Below are positions 32,244-41,500 of a stretch of DNA of 64,000 bases, piece after piece. The DNA is taken from assembly GCF_008868005.1 (NCBI RefSeq), contig NZ_WAAO01000001.1, positions 930,001 through 994,000 of the forward strand. Reading direction: 5' to 3'. The position numbers and the translations under genes are program-made. Source of the stretch: Microbacterium algeriense (GTDB lineage: Bacteria; Actinomycetota; Actinomycetes; Actinomycetales; Microbacteriaceae). Within the stretch, counting starts at the first letter, position 1; every line of letters starts with the position of its first letter. The notes beneath the pieces are model-generated. The model worked only from the letters and a program-made list of their open reading frames with translations. It did not search any database and had not been told where the DNA came from.

Positions 32244-33617
32244 ATGACCAAGCTCAGACTGGCCATCGTCGGTGCGGGACCCGCCGGCATCTACGCCGCG
32301 GACATCCTGCTGAAGGCCGAGCGCAAGTTCGACGTGTCGATCGACCTCTTCGAGCAGCTGCCGGCTCCCTACGGGCTCGTCCGCTACGGCGTCGCGCCCG
32401 ATCACCCGCGCATCAAGGGCATCATCACGGCGCTGCGCGATGTCCTCGATCGCGGTGACATCCGCCTGTTCGGCAACGTCCGCTTCGGCGAGGACATCAC
32501 CCTCGACGACCTCAAGAAGCACTACAACGCCGTGATCTTCGCGACCGGGGCGATCCGCGACACCTCGCTCGACATCCCCGGCATCGACGCCGTGGCCTCG
32601 TACGGGGCCGCGGACTACGTGAGCTGGTTCGACGGGCATCCGGACGTGCCGCGGGAGTGGCCGCTGGACGCGGCCTCCGTCGGGGTGCTGGGCAACGGCA
32701 ACGTGGCGCTCGACGTCGCCCGCATGCTCGCGAAGCATGCGGAGGACCTGCTCGTCACCGAGGTCCCGGCGAACGTCTACGAGGGGCTGAAGGCCAGCGT
32801 GGTGACCGACGTGCACATCTTCGGACGCCGCGGACCCGCGCAGGTGAAGTTCACACCGCTCGAACTGCGCGAGCTCGGCGAGCTGCGCGATGTCGACATG
32901 GTCGTGTACGACGAGGACTTCGACTACGACGAGGCCTCGAAGGATGCGGTCGCCAGCAACAAGCAGGTCATGGTGATCGACCGGATCCTGCAGTCGTGGC
33001 GCAAGCGCGACTCGGTCAACAACGCCGGCGGGACGGCATCTCGGCGTCTGCACCTGCATTTCTGGGCGAAGCCGGTGGAGGTGCGCAAGGACGAGACGGG
33101 TCGCGTCGCCGCTCTCGTGTACGAGCGCACGAAGCCCGATGGTCAGGGTGGTGCCGTGGGCACGGGAGAGCTGCGCGAGGTGCCGCTGCAGGCTCTGTAC
33201 CGCGCGATCGGCTACTTCGGCTCCCCGCTGCCCGGCGTGCCGTTCGACAAGAAGCACGGGGTGATCCCCAATCGCGAGGGCCAGGTGCTCGCGAAGGACT
33301 CCAACGAGCAGGTGCCCGGCATCTACGCCACGGGCTGGATCAAGCGCGGACCGGTCGGACTGATCGGGCACACCAAGTCCGACGCGATGGAGACCGTCCG
33401 GCACATCATCAACGACCAGGGGTCGTGGTGGCACCCGGAGGACCCCAGCGAGGACGCGATTCCGGCCCTCCTCGCCGAGCGCGGCGTCGCCTGGACGGAC
33501 CTGGACGGCTGGCATCGCCTCGACGAGCACGAGATCGCCCTCGGAGCGCCCGAGGAGCGCGCCCGGATCAAGGTCGTCCCGCGCGACGAGATGGTGCGCG
33601 TGTCCCGAGGCGAGTAG
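32244..33617 (+). CDS. FAD-dependent ferredoxin/adrenodoxin-type NADP reductase
   Basis: A 457-aa flavoenzyme of the FprA/adrenodoxin-reductase family, passing electrons between NADPH and ferredoxin. FAD motif LAIVGAGPAGIYAADILL at the N terminus; NADP motif VGVLGNGNVALDVARML (about residue 150); FGRRGPAQVKFTPLELRELG; and the C-terminal GWIKRGPVGLIGHTKSDA, all family-typical. ATG 32244 has AAAGGA 7 nt upstream, so unlike its neighbours it is leadered. The partner ferredoxin is not in the window. Confidence 0.93.
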   Translation: MTKLRLAIVGAGPAGIYAADILLKAERKFDVSIDLFEQLPAPYGLVRYGVAPDHPRIKGIITALRDVLDRGDIRLFGNVRFGEDITLDDLKKHYNAVIFATGAIRDTSLDIPGIDAVASYGAADYVSWFDGHPDVPREWPLDAASVGVLGNGNVALDVARMLAKHAEDLLVTEVPANVYEGLKASVVTDVHIFGRRGPAQVKFTPLELRELGELRDVDMVVYDEDFDYDEASKDAVASNKQVMVIDRILQSWRKRDSVNNAGGTASRRLHLHFWAKPVEVRKDETGRVAALVYERTKPDGQGGAVGTGELREVPLQALYRAIGYFGSPLPGVPFDKKHGVIPNREGQVLAKDSNEQVPGIYATGWIKRGPVGLIGHTKSDAMETVRHIINDQGSWWHPEDPSEDAIPALLAERGVAWTDLDGWHRLDEHEIALGAPEERARIKVVPRDEMVRVSRGE

Positions 33618-33687
33618 CGCCCTCCCGGACCCGCATCCCCCTCCCGGGCGTCTGCTCGGCTAGCCTGGCGGCGAGGGGGAGGAACGC

Positions 33688-34725
33688 ATGGCGGATTGGA
33701 TCCCTGATGTGCTCGGCGACGAGTTCGAGCAGCTGACGCTCGACCTCGGCACCGACGAGCAGGGCCCGGTGGTGGCGACCCTGGTGCGCGCCCTCCCGCC
33801 CGAGCAGGAGTGGTGGGACCGGGTGCGCGGGCGGCGTCGGCTTCTCGACGGGGTCGATGTGCTGTACGTCCACGGCTGGTCGGACTACTTCTTCCAGAAG
33901 CGGCTCGCCCGGTTCTGGACGTCACGCGGAGCCCGGTTCTTCGCGCTCGACCTGCGCAAGTACGGTCGCAGTCTGCGCGAAGGACAGACGCCCGGTTACA
34001 TCGCGGACCTGGCGATCTACGACCAGGACATCGGCGCGGCCCTCGAGGCGATGGGACGCGGGCTGGGCGGCAACGAGTCCGCGCGCGGCCTCGTCCTCTT
34101 CGGGCATTCCACGGGCGGGCTCACCCTGAGCCTGTGGGCGTCGCGGCATCCGGGGGTCGCAGACGCGGTGGTGCTGAACAGCCCCTGGCTGGAGTTCCAG
34201 TTCGCGCCGGCGCGCGCGGCGCTGGCTCCCGTGGTGGAGCTTCAGGCGCGGATCCGACCGATGGAGGTCGCGCCGCAGGTCGACCTCGGCTATTACACGC
34301 GCGCGCAGCAGGAGGTCGCCGACCCCGATGATCCGATGGAGATCGACACGGCGTGGCGGCCCGTGCAGACGATGGCGGTGTACGCGGGGTGGCTGCACGC
34401 GGTCCTCACCGGCCACAAGACCGTGGCGGCGGGGCTGTCCATCTCGGCGCCGGTGTGCGTGCTGCTCTCGGCGCGATTCGTGCCGCCCACCCGCTGGTCG
34501 GAGGAGCTGACCTCGGCGGATTCCGTGCTGGTGGTGGACGACATCGCCCGTGCGGCGCTCCGGCTCGGCCCCTCGGTCACCGTGGAGCGGATCGACGGCG
34601 CTCTGCACGACGTCTTCCTCTCCCGCCATGCCGCTCGGGAAGAGGCCTATGCGCGGCTCGAACGCTGGGTCACCGGCTGGCGTGCATCGGCCGGCCTGCG
34701 TCGGCCCGAGCCCCGTCAGACGTAG
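33688..34725 (+). CDS. Alpha/beta hydrolase
   Basis: A 345-aa serine hydrolase. Nucleophile elbow GHSTGG (Ser141), oxyanion-hole segment YVHGWSDYFFQ (about 60-70), and a probable catalytic His in IDGALHDVFLS. It lacks a signal peptide, so it acts in the cytosol on an unknown ester or lipid; the fold resembles lysophospholipase-type hydrolases. ATG 33688 has a strong GGGGGAGGA site. The last 10 bp overlap the convergent GntR-type gene. Confidence 0.87.
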   Translation: MADWIPDVLGDEFEQLTLDLGTDEQGPVVATLVRALPPEQEWWDRVRGRRRLLDGVDVLYVHGWSDYFFQKRLARFWTSRGARFFALDLRKYGRSLREGQTPGYIADLAIYDQDIGAALEAMGRGLGGNESARGLVLFGHSTGGLTLSLWASRHPGVADAVVLNSPWLEFQFAPARAALAPVVELQARIRPMEVAPQVDLGYYTRAQQEVADPDDPMEIDTAWRPVQTMAVYAGWLHAVLTGHKTVAAGLSISAPVCVLLSARFVPPTRWSEELTSADSVLVVDDIARAALRLGPSVTVERIDGALHDVFLSRHAAREEAYARLERWVTGWRASAGLRRPEPRQT

Positions 34726-35348
34726 TACATCTCGCGCGCCAGACGCTCGGCCGCGTCGCCGTCGCCGCGGCGGATCGCGTCGCGGAAATCGATGTAGACC
34801 TGCTGCATCCGGAGGCGGTCGCCCCGCGGGACCGCCCAGCCGCGCAGATTGCGCGATAGCACCATGCTCGCGTCGGCGATGAGGGAGCGGTGCTGCGCGT
34901 TCCCGCAGTGCTCGCCCAGGTACGAGAACACGGCCCACCGGGTGAGGGAGGTCCTCGCGCTGTCGTCGATCGACGCGTACATCGTCGCGACGAGCTCGAC
35001 GACGTGTTCCCGCTGCGCCGGTGTGATCCGCGGCGCGGCCAGCCGGGCGGCGATGCCTCCCTGATGACCGGCGAACACCAGCGACTGCGCGACCGTCTCA
35101 GCGGTGACGGGCGTGACCTCGGTGTAGCGGCTGGGGTACATGGTCACCATCCCCAGGCGTTCGAGGCGTTGGAGAGCCTCGCGCACCGGTGTGCGCGAGA
35201 CGTGCAGCTCCTCCGCGACGTCGACGTCGCGGATGCGTTCCCCGGCGGCCAGCGTGCCGTCGATGATCCGCCTGCCGATGTAGTGGTAGACCTCCTCAGC
35301 CAGAAGCTGCTTGCTCTCGCCGATGCTCGTCGACCGAATACGCTGCAT
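34716..35348 (-). CDS. GntR-family regulator with FCD-type ligand domain
   Basis: A 210-aa regulator. N-terminal winged helix of the GntR type (EEVYHYIGRRIIDGTLAAGERI, LHVSRTPVREALQRLERLGMV). The C-terminal helical bundle resembles the FCD domain of FadR-like proteins, which bind carboxylic acids through metal-bound His. ATG 35348 has AGG upstream. The target is unclear: the adjacent hydrolase converges with it, and the other side is a 529-bp gene-free stretch. Confidence 0.88.
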   Translation of the reverse strand: MQRIRSTSIGESKQLLAEEVYHYIGRRIIDGTLAAGERIRDVDVAEELHVSRTPVREALQRLERLGMVTMYPSRYTEVTPVTAETVAQSLVFAGHQGGIAARLAAPRITPAQREHVVELVATMYASIDDSARTSLTRWAVFSYLGEHCGNAQHRSLIADASMVLSRNLRGWAVPRGDRLRMQQVYIDFRDAIRRGDGDAAERLAREMYYV

Positions 35349-35877
35349 GGACCTGCCCCCAGTTGTCCTTCAATCCCGGGCGCCCCATGATTCACCCGGG
35401 AGGGAAACTACATCATGAAGTCGCGTCTGATGCCAATGAGCCCCGTCCGGCCGTGATCCGCGTGGGGGCGCGCAGCACGGGACGGGCGGGGTCCTTCTCA
35501 CTCGAGGGTCTGTGGCCGGCGGGCGCTTCCGCATCCGCCGACCACAGGAGACGCACGCGCGTGGAACCGCTGTGGCCTCGTCCCCACGAGGGCTGGCTCG
35601 CAGTCCCGAAGAGCGTCGCCGGCGACGGGTGCCCGTCACGCGGTGGTTGCGTCATCGGTCGCATCGAGTCGACCGCCTCCAGTCTTGAGCACCACAACCG
35701 GTATATCGGTATGCAATCTCGCGAGAGCACGCAGAAGGGGTCGGAGGCCGTGGCATCCGACCCCTCCTCGGGCCTGGAACCGCTGGCGCCGGGAGCGAGC
35801 TCCGCACGGAGAACAGGCATTCCGTGTGGGGCGCGCGGGAACGCCCGCAGACCGCATCGGCGGGCACCGGGTCCCGA
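35349..35877. other. 529-bp stretch without a supported gene
   Basis: Several open frames cross it on both strands, but none has a recognisable product, a good ribosome site or normal codon use. It holds a near-palindrome CATGAT...ATCATG (35391-35417) close to the GntR start, a CCGGTATATCGG box (35698-35709) and a 10-bp hairpin (35736-35765). It may contain decayed sequence or an unrecognised small RNA. Confidence 0.5.
35736..35765. terminator. Strong hairpin, terminator-like
   Basis: AGGGGTCGGA (35736-35745) and TCCGACCCCT (35756-35765) form a perfect 10-bp stem with a 10-nt loop. No T-tract on either side. It could end the DUF7882-type gene's message on the minus strand (stop at 35878), 112 bp downstream. 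Confidence 0.5.
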
Positions 35878-36171
35878 TCAGGGGAGGTCGTCGAGGACGA
35901 GCTCCCCCCGAGCGTTCAGCGCCGTCATCATTCGCTCGATGCGGTGGCTGTCGACCTTCGGAAGATCCTCGGAGTCGAACTCCAGGATCAAGGGGATGCT
36001 CGGGTGCATCCACGCGGTCATCCTGCCGGCGCGCCCCTGGGCTGCGGGCCAGGTCATCATGAAGCTCTCGTGACGACGCAGCTTCGTGCCCATCACGATC
36101 TTCAGGTGGACCAGCGTTTCGTCGTCCACTTCGATCGCAGGACGCGAACTGTTGTACTCGAGGTTTCCCAT
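35878..36171 (-). CDS. Small DUF7882-like protein
   Basis: A 97-aa protein resembling a family common in Microbacteriaceae (MGxLxYxxxxxxIxxDDxTLxHL...KLRRxESFxxxW), sometimes mislabelled as ATP-dependent DNA ligase. Here it reads MGNLEYNSSRPAIEVDDETL and IVMGTKLRRHESFMMTWPA, then WMHPSIPLILEF. Function unknown. ATG 36171 is preferred; TATCCT (complement of 36178-36183) lies 6 nt before it, so the mRNA is probably leaderless. Confidence 0.75.
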   Translation of the reverse strand: MGNLEYNSSRPAIEVDDETLVHLKIVMGTKLRRHESFMMTWPAAQGRAGRMTAWMHPSIPLILEFDSEDLPKVDSHRIERMMTALNARGELVLDDLP

Positions 36172-36267
36172 GGGCAAAGGATACGCGCGGCGAGTCCCCG
36201 CGGTGTCCGTCGCGCCGAGCTGGACTTCAACGGGACTCGCAGCTTCGGAGGCCGTTCGTGTGCTGGG

Positions 36268-36561
36268 ATGGGCGACATGCAGACGATGGAGCGGACCGAA
36301 ATCATCATCGACGGCGACAGCACGTTTCTCGCCCAGGACCAGGACCTCGACCGCATCCTCAGATCTGTGGAGGCCGCAGCGAACGGACCGGCGGCCTTCG
36401 TGGAATTCGTCGCCGTGGGCAACCGTCGGGTGCGCGTACTCGTCACTCCGCGTTCGCGCATCGTGGTCACGACCGCGACCGTCCAGTTCGACCCTCGTGA
36501 CACCGGTGACGAGGCGACGCCGTTCGGCGGTCTCTTCGACTTCGATCCCGATCGACTGTGA
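36268..36561 (+). CDS. Hypothetical protein
   Basis: A 97-aa acidic protein with no recognised domain: MERTEIIIDGDSTFLAQDQD, then a FVEFVAVGNRRVRVLVTPRS beta-rich stretch and an acidic Phe-rich end (FGGLFDFDPDRL). ATGs at 36268, 36277 and 36286 are all possible; none has a strong ribosome site. The layout (short, one alpha helix plus beta strands) would fit a small regulatory or immunity-type protein, but nothing shows this. It is divergent from the DUF7882-like gene. Confidence 0.5.
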   Translation: MGDMQTMERTEIIIDGDSTFLAQDQDLDRILRSVEAAANGPAAFVEFVAVGNRRVRVLVTPRSRIVVTTATVQFDPRDTGDEATPFGGLFDFDPDRL

Positions 36562-36631
36562 GCCGTGATCAGGGGCACGCGGTCATCCCCGCGCCGCCAC
36601 CTGTCTCTCGCCGACCGGCCCGACGGGCTGC

Positions 36632-37120
36632 TTACCGGTAGTTGATGAACTGCAGGTCGACGTCGAGGTCGGAGCCCTTGAGGAGCGCGATCACGGACTG
36701 CAGGTCGTCGCGGCTCTTGGACTGCACGCGCAGCTCGTCGCCCTGGATCTGGCTCTTGACACCCTTGGGGCCCTCGTCGCGGATGATCTTGTTGATCTTC
36801 TTCGCGTTCTCGGAGGAGATGCCGTCCTTGAGCGTCGAGACGATGCGGAACTCCTTGCCGCTCGCGAAGGGCTCGCCCGAGTCGAGGCTCTTCAGCGAGA
36901 TGCCGCGCTTGATGAGCTTGGACTGGAACACGTCGAGAACCGCCTTGGCCCGCTCCTCGGTGTTGGCGATGATCAGGATGCTCTCACCGCTCCAGGCGAT
37001 CGACGCACCGGTGCCCTTGAAGTCGTAGCGCTGCTCGATCTCCTTGCGGGCCTGGTTCAGGGCGTTCTCCGCCTCCTGGTGATCCACCTTCGAGACGATG
37101 TCAAATGAGCTGTCAGCCAT
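36632..37120 (-). CDS. yajQ: YajQ-family cyclic-di-GMP-binding protein
   Basis: A 162-aa protein matching the YajQ/DUF520 family over its full length: [36 protein letters not shown], and [21 protein letters not shown]. Some homologues bind c-di-GMP or nucleic acids. ATG 37120 gives the standard family length; the open frame runs further upstream to 37588 without similarity. TACAGT lies 6 nt before it, with GGAG between, so it may be leaderless. Confidence 0.93.
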   Translation of the reverse strand: MADSSFDIVSKVDHQEAENALNQARKEIEQRYDFKGTGASIAWSGESILIIANTEERAKAVLDVFQSKLIKRGISLKSLDSGEPFASGKEFRIVSTLKDGISSENAKKINKIIRDEGPKGVKSQIQGDELRVQSKSRDDLQSVIALLKGSDLDVDLQFINYR

Positions 37121-37166
37121 GACTCCACTGTAACCGGGGCGCGAGCGCGTGTCCCATACTGGCGAG

Positions 37167-37346
37167 ATGAGCCTGCGTCGCGACAGCGAGAGCCCGAAGC
37201 GCGCAGCCCGGCGTGCCAGGGAGGCGCGCTGGCCGATCCTCCGGACGATTCGCAAGATGGATGCGAACGACTGGGAGCTCCGGGTCATCGTCCCGTTGTT
37301 CACGCTCTTGCTCGTGCTCGCCGTGATCATGGGCTGGGTTCGGTAG
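37167..37346 (+). CDS. Small single-helix membrane protein
   Basis: A 59-aa protein: basic N terminus ([20 protein letters not shown]) and one C-terminal membrane helix ([19 protein letters not shown]). ATG 37167 lies 6 nt after CATACT (37155-37160), a leaderless promoter that also argues the gene is real. Function unknown. It is divergent from yajQ, with both start sites 46 bp apart. Confidence 0.6.
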   Translation: MSLRRDSESPKRAARRAREARWPILRTIRKMDANDWELRVIVPLFTLLLVLAVIMGWVR

Positions 37347-37465
37347 GAGCAAGGGAAGCCCCGGGCCCCGACGGCCGTCAACGGCTGCCGATCCACGCAG
37401 GTCGCTAGTCCGCTCGCTGTCGAGTGCTCCCCGCACGGCTGAGGTCCACTGCTTAGACTGCCCGG

Positions 37466-37927
37466 ATGCCGATGTCCAGCTATGTCCAGTCGATCCGTGC
37501 GCGGATCGGTCAGGACTTCCTGCTTCTCCCTGGCGTCACGGCCGTCATTCGAGACGGTGAGCGGTTCCTCCTCGCGCGGCACGCGCACTCCGGGCTCTGG
37601 AGTCTGATCGGCGGTGGGGTCGAGCCCGGCGAAGACCCCGCGGACGCTGTGGATCGCGAGGTCTTCGAAGAGACGGGAGCTCGGATCCGGATCACCGGTG
37701 TCATCGGCGCCTACGGCGGAGAACCTCTGGCAGTCACGTATCCCAATGGTGATCAGGTCGGCTACGTGACGATCGCGTACGAGTGCGAACTGCTCAGCGA
37801 GGCGACGCCGGACCTCGACGAGATCATCGAACTCGGGTGGTTTCCACGTGAAGTCATCTCCGCTTTGCCGCGGCGTGACTGGATAGATCGTGTGATCCAG
37901 GATGCGCCGGGAGATGCCGGTCGCTGA
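37466..37927 (+). CDS. NUDIX hydrolase
   Basis: A 153-aa pyrophosphohydrolase. The Nudix box is complete: [20 protein letters not shown] followed by ETGA (G-X5-E-X7-REV-X-EE-X-G), residues about 50-73. It probably hydrolyses a nucleoside diphosphate derivative; the exact substrate cannot be told. ATG 37466 lies 6 nt after TAGACT (37454-37459), so it is leaderless. Confidence 0.9.
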   Translation: MPMSSYVQSIRARIGQDFLLLPGVTAVIRDGERFLLARHAHSGLWSLIGGGVEPGEDPADAVDREVFEETGARIRITGVIGAYGGEPLAVTYPNGDQVGYVTIAYECELLSEATPDLDEIIELGWFPREVISALPRRDWIDRVIQDAPGDAGR

Positions 37928-37997
37928 CGAGCGTCACCGGCTCTGCGGCCGGATGCGTCGGTCGGTTCGGCTACTCCTCCTGCACCGGCGCCGGTGC

Positions 37998-38429
37998 TCA
38001 AGGGGTCACGGCATAGACATTGGCCGAGATCCGGGTGGCTCCGTCCGGCGTCGGATAGTCGTCCGGAACCGTCACGAAGTGTCCGGCGGGACCGCTCAGC
38101 TCGACGGGCCCCTGTTCGCCTCCGCAGGCCATGAGCCAGAGGTCGTTGTCCGGATAGGCGAGGACGCAGACCGCCCCGACCTCGACGCCGCGCAGCAGCC
38201 AGATCGATGTGCCCTCGTGCTCGCCCACCAGTCGTGCCGAGGGCAGGTCCGCGACGTCGCCGGAGTCCTCCGCCACCACCGAGTCCGGCACCATATCGGC
38301 GGGTTCGGCCTCGCGGTCCAGCACGTCGTAGCTCGTGGCGAACGCGGTGCAGCCGCTGAGAGCGACCGCGGACGCCGCCAGTGCGACACCCGCCGTCATC
38401 CGCGCGACATGGAGCGAAGTGATTGCCAT
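37998..38429 (-). CDS. Hypothetical lipoprotein
   Basis: A 143-aa exported protein. Signal sequence MTAGVALAASAVALSGC with a lipobox (ALSG-C27) for lipid attachment. The mature part is acidic, with ARLVGEHEGTSIWLLRGVEV and a CVLAYP/ACGG pair of Cys. Not recognised. ATG 38429 lies 6 nt after TAGACT (leaderless); M11 is a less likely start. It is divergent from the sugar-binding protein gene. Confidence 0.7.
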   Translation of the reverse strand: MAITSLHVARMTAGVALAASAVALSGCTAFATSYDVLDREAEPADMVPDSVVAEDSGDVADLPSARLVGEHEGTSIWLLRGVEVGAVCVLAYPDNDLWLMACGGEQGPVELSGPAGHFVTVPDDYPTPDGATRISANVYAVTP

Positions 38430-38533
38430 GCGCCGAGTCTACGAGTCGCGTCCCGCCCGAACTGGTGGAAGCGTTTTCATGCATCGATGCCCTCGTCTCG
38501 ACGGTTACGGGTTGATATCGACGCTGTCCGTCG

Positions 38534-38578
38534 TTGCAAACAGTGTCGTTTTCGTTGCATACTGTAAGCGCTTGCAGT
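38534..38578 (+). promoter_or_regulatory. Promoter with LacI-type operator before the MalE-like gene
   Basis: -35 TTGCAA (38534-38539), 18-bp spacer, -10 CATACT (38558-38563). The near-perfect palindrome ACTGTAAGCGCTTGCAGT (38561-38578, centre AAGCGCTT) overlaps the -10 and start site, in the form of LacI-family sugar-repressor sites. No LacI gene is in the window. Confidence 0.7.
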
Positions 38579-38615
38579 ACATGCAGGCCAACAGCACTGA
38601 GAGAGGCACACACCA

Positions 38616-39824
38616 ATGAAGGTGAACAAGAGGGGCATCGTCGCCGCGGGCGCGATCGCCATCGTTTCGACTCTGACGCTTGCCGGCTGCGCCGCGGGGA
38701 ACAGCGGCGATGAGACCTCCGACTCCCAGGACGGCGGAAAGCTCGTCGTCTGGGTCGACGCCGAGCGCGTGGACGCCCTGCAGGGCGCGGCGGACGCCTA
38801 CGAGGAGAAGACCGGCGTCAAGGTCGAGCTCACGGGCAAGTCGGTCGACGACATGAAGGACGACTTCATCCAGCAGGTGCCGACCGGCAAGGGCCCCGAC
38901 ATCGTCATGGGCGCGCACGACTGGCTGGGCGAGCTCAGCACCAACGGCGTCGTCGCTCCGATCGAGCTCGGCGACAGCTCCGAGGACTACCTCCCGGTGG
39001 CGCTGCAGGCGGCCACTTACGAGGGCACCGTCTACATGCTCCCGTACGCGGTCGAGAACATCGCCGTGCTGCGCAACGCCGACCTCGTCCCGGAGGCTCC
39101 GACGAGCTTTGACGACATGGTGTCGAAGGGCACGTTCGTCGTCGAGCAGGGCGCCGAGGGCAACCCGTACCACCTGTACCCCTTCCAGACGGCTTTCGGT
39201 GCTCCGGTCTTCGGCACGGACGAGTCCGGCAGCTACGACCCGACCGACCTCCAGCTGGGCAGCGAGGGCGGCTTCGCCTTCGCCGACTGGCTGGGCGCGC
39301 AGGGCGCAGCGGGCACGCTGAACACCGACATCGACGGTGAGATCGCCAAGCAGCAGTTCCTCGACGGGACCGCGGCCTTCTGGCTGACCGGCCCGTGGAA
39401 CGTCGGAGCCGCGACGGACGCCGGCATCAACGTCGCGATCGACCCGATCCCGAGCCCGACCGGTGAGACCGCGTCGCCGTTCGCCGGCGTCAAGGGCTTC
39501 TTCGTGAGCTCCGAGTCGAAGAACAAGGTCGCCGCGAACGACTTCCTCGTCAACTACCTCGGCACCGAAGACGTGCAGCTTGAGCTGTTCAAGGCCGGCA
39601 ACGTCCTGCCTGCGCTGACCGCCGCCGCCGACTCCGCCGCCTCCGACCCGATCATCGCCGGCTTCCAGGCCGTCGGCGCCGACGCCGTGCCGATGCCCGC
39701 CATCCCGGCCATGGGCTCGGTGTGGCAGTTCTGGGGCGTGGCCGAGGCCGCGATCATCAACGGCGCGGACCCGACGACGACGTGGCAGAAGCTCGTCGAC
39801 GACGTGACCGCCGCGATCAAGTAA
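38616..39824 (+). CDS. Maltose-type sugar ABC transporter, solute-binding lipoprotein
   Basis: A 402-aa family-1 extracellular binding protein. Signal peptide with lipobox TLAGC25; mature protein resembles MalE: KLVVWVDAERVDALQGAADAY at the start, PDIVMGAHDWLGEL, and the AAFWLTGPWNVG segment. It would capture maltose or maltodextrin-like sugars and pass them to the permeases encoded next. ATG 38616. Expression is probably relieved by sugar through the LacI-type site in its promoter. A hairpin after the stop separates it from the permease genes and may keep its mRNA more abundant. Confidence 0.92.
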   Translation: MKVNKRGIVAAGAIAIVSTLTLAGCAAGNSGDETSDSQDGGKLVVWVDAERVDALQGAADAYEEKTGVKVELTGKSVDDMKDDFIQQVPTGKGPDIVMGAHDWLGELSTNGVVAPIELGDSSEDYLPVALQAATYEGTVYMLPYAVENIAVLRNADLVPEAPTSFDDMVSKGTFVVEQGAEGNPYHLYPFQTAFGAPVFGTDESGSYDPTDLQLGSEGGFAFADWLGAQGAAGTLNTDIDGEIAKQQFLDGTAAFWLTGPWNVGAATDAGINVAIDPIPSPTGETASPFAGVKGFFVSSESKNKVAANDFLVNYLGTEDVQLELFKAGNVLPALTAAADSAASDPIIAGFQAVGADAVPMPAIPAMGSVWQFWGVAEAAIINGADPTTTWQKLVDDVTAAIK

Positions 39825-39842
39825 CAGCCGGAACCACTGACT

Positions 39843-39876
39843 CTGCCGGGGTGGGCGTCTTCGCCCGCCCCGGCAG
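39843..39876 (+). terminator. Intercistronic hairpin after the MalE-like gene
   Basis: CTGCCGGGG(T)GGGCG (39843-39857) pairs with CGCCC(G)CCCCGGCAG (39862-39876), loop TCTT: 14 bp with one mismatch. It lies 18 bp after the stop and 18 bp before the next ATG. It probably acts as a partial terminator or mRNA-stabilising stem, as in other malE-malF gaps. Confidence 0.7.
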
Positions 39877-39894
39877 GATCATGACGAGGACGAC

Positions 39895-41499
39895 ATGACA
39901 GACACCGACGAGCGCACTGCTCCTCCGACCCGACGTCAGCGCCAGGCGGCGAAGATCGCCGAAGCGGCATCCGGACCGATCGGCTGGATGCTGCTGAAGA
40001 TCCTGCTGCTGGCCGTGGTCGACGCGATCGCGCTCTATGCGGCCTTCGTCCTGTTCGCACACCAGGAATGGCTGATCCTCGGGATCGTCGTCGCGGTCGC
40101 CATCCTCGTCAACTACATCTACTTCTCCCGCAAGCGCATCGCGGCGAAGTACCTCACTCCCGGCATCATCTTCCTGGTGGTGTTCCAGGTCTTCACCCTG
40201 CTCTACACGGGGTACATCGGGTTCACGAACTACGGCACGGGCCACAACGGCACCAAGGATCAGGCCATCTCCTCGCTTCTCGCCTCGGCGCAGGAGCGGG
40301 TCGAGGATTCGCCCACCTACCCGGTCACGGTCGTCGAGCAGTTCGGCACCTACGGCCTGCTCGTCACCGACCCCGACTCGGGCGACGCCCTGGTCGGCAC
40401 CGCGGAGCAGCCCCTGCAGGAGGTCGATGCCGAGTTCGAGGGCGGCAAGGCCGTCGCGACGGACGGGTGGACCACCCTCCCGCTCGCCACCGTCTTCACC
40501 CTCTCGGAAGAGCTCGAGAAGCTCTCCGTCCCGTTCAGCGACGACCCCAACGACGGCAGCCTGCGCGCACCGGACGGACAGAAGGGCTACCTGTACGTCT
40601 CGACACTCGCCTACGACGCGGACGCCGACACCATCACCGACACGACCACCGGGGTCGTCTACTCCGACACCGGTGACGGCGCCTTCACGGCCGAAGACGG
40701 AGAGCAGCTGCTGCCCGGGTGGCAGACGACCGTCGGCTTCGACAACTTCGTCCGTGCCGTCACCGACTCGTCCATCCGCGGACCGCTCATCTCGGTCACG
40801 CTGTGGACGTTCGCCTTCGCGCTGATCTCGGTCGCGACGACGTTCTTCCTCGGGCTCCTGCTCGCGCTGGTGTTCAACAACACGCGGATGCGGTTCCGCA
40901 ACGGCTACCGCATCATCCTGATCCTCCCGTACGCGTTCCCCGCGTTCCTGTCGGCGCTGGTCTGGGCCGGGATGATGAACGAGAGCTTCGGCTTCATCAA
41001 TCAGGTCATCTTCGGCGGGGCCGACATCCCCTGGCTCACCGACCCCGCCCTCGCGAAGGTGTCGGTGCTGCTGGTGAACCTGTGGCTCGGGTTCCCCTAC
41101 ATGTTCCTCGTCTGCATGGGGGCGCTGCAGGGCATCCCGGAGGACGTGAACGAGGCCGCCGTGATGGACGGCGCGAACCCGTGGCAGGTCTTCCGCCGCA
41201 TCAAGCTGCCGCTGCTGCTCGTCACCGTCGCGCCGCTGCTGATCTCGTCGTTCGCGTTCAACTTCAACAACTTCAACCTGATCTACATGCTCACCAACGG
41301 CGGACCGCGCTTCAGCGATGTGTCCATCCCGGTGGGGCACACCGACATCCTGATCTCGATGGTCTACAAGGTGGCCTTCACGGGCCAGACACGCGACTAC
41401 GGCCTGGCATCGGCCTTCACGATCCTGATCTTCATCGTGGTCGCGACGATCTCGATCATCAGCTTCCGCAAGACCAAGGCCCTCGAGGAGCTGAACTGA
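39895..41499 (+). CDS. Maltose-type sugar ABC transporter permease (MalF-like)
   Basis: A 534-aa membrane protein. Three N-terminal helices (about 30-110) are followed by a large extracytoplasmic insert (about 115-275), the counterpart of the MalF P2 loop that cradles the binding protein. Then come the permease helices, with the EAA loop EAAVMDGANPWQVFRRIKLPL (about 417-437) that contacts the ATPase. The last helix ends in ISIISFRKTKALEELN. No ATPase gene is nearby, so a shared MsiK/MsmX-type ATPase encoded elsewhere is likely. Overlaps nothing; the MalG-like gene follows after 1 bp. Confidence 0.93.
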   Translation: MTDTDERTAPPTRRQRQAAKIAEAASGPIGWMLLKILLLAVVDAIALYAAFVLFAHQEWLILGIVVAVAILVNYIYFSRKRIAAKYLTPGIIFLVVFQVFTLLYTGYIGFTNYGTGHNGTKDQAISSLLASAQERVEDSPTYPVTVVEQFGTYGLLVTDPDSGDALVGTAEQPLQEVDAEFEGGKAVATDGWTTLPLATVFTLSEELEKLSVPFSDDPNDGSLRAPDGQKGYLYVSTLAYDADADTITDTTTGVVYSDTGDGAFTAEDGEQLLPGWQTTVGFDNFVRAVTDSSIRGPLISVTLWTFAFALISVATTFFLGLLLALVFNNTRMRFRNGYRIILILPYAFPAFLSALVWAGMMNESFGFINQVIFGGADIPWLTDPALAKVSVLLVNLWLGFPYMFLVCMGALQGIPEDVNEAAVMDGANPWQVFRRIKLPLLLVTVAPLLISSFAFNFNNFNLIYMLTNGGPRFSDVSIPVGHTDILISMVYKVAFTGQTRDYGLASAFTILIFIVVATISIISFRKTKALEELN

Positions 41500-41500
41500 C

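Noticed and set aside
35413..35820. Protein-coding gene on the minus strand in the 35.4-35.8 kb gap
   Set aside because: The frame reads through a strong hairpin, has no ribosome site or leaderless promoter, and its product has no recognisable feature.
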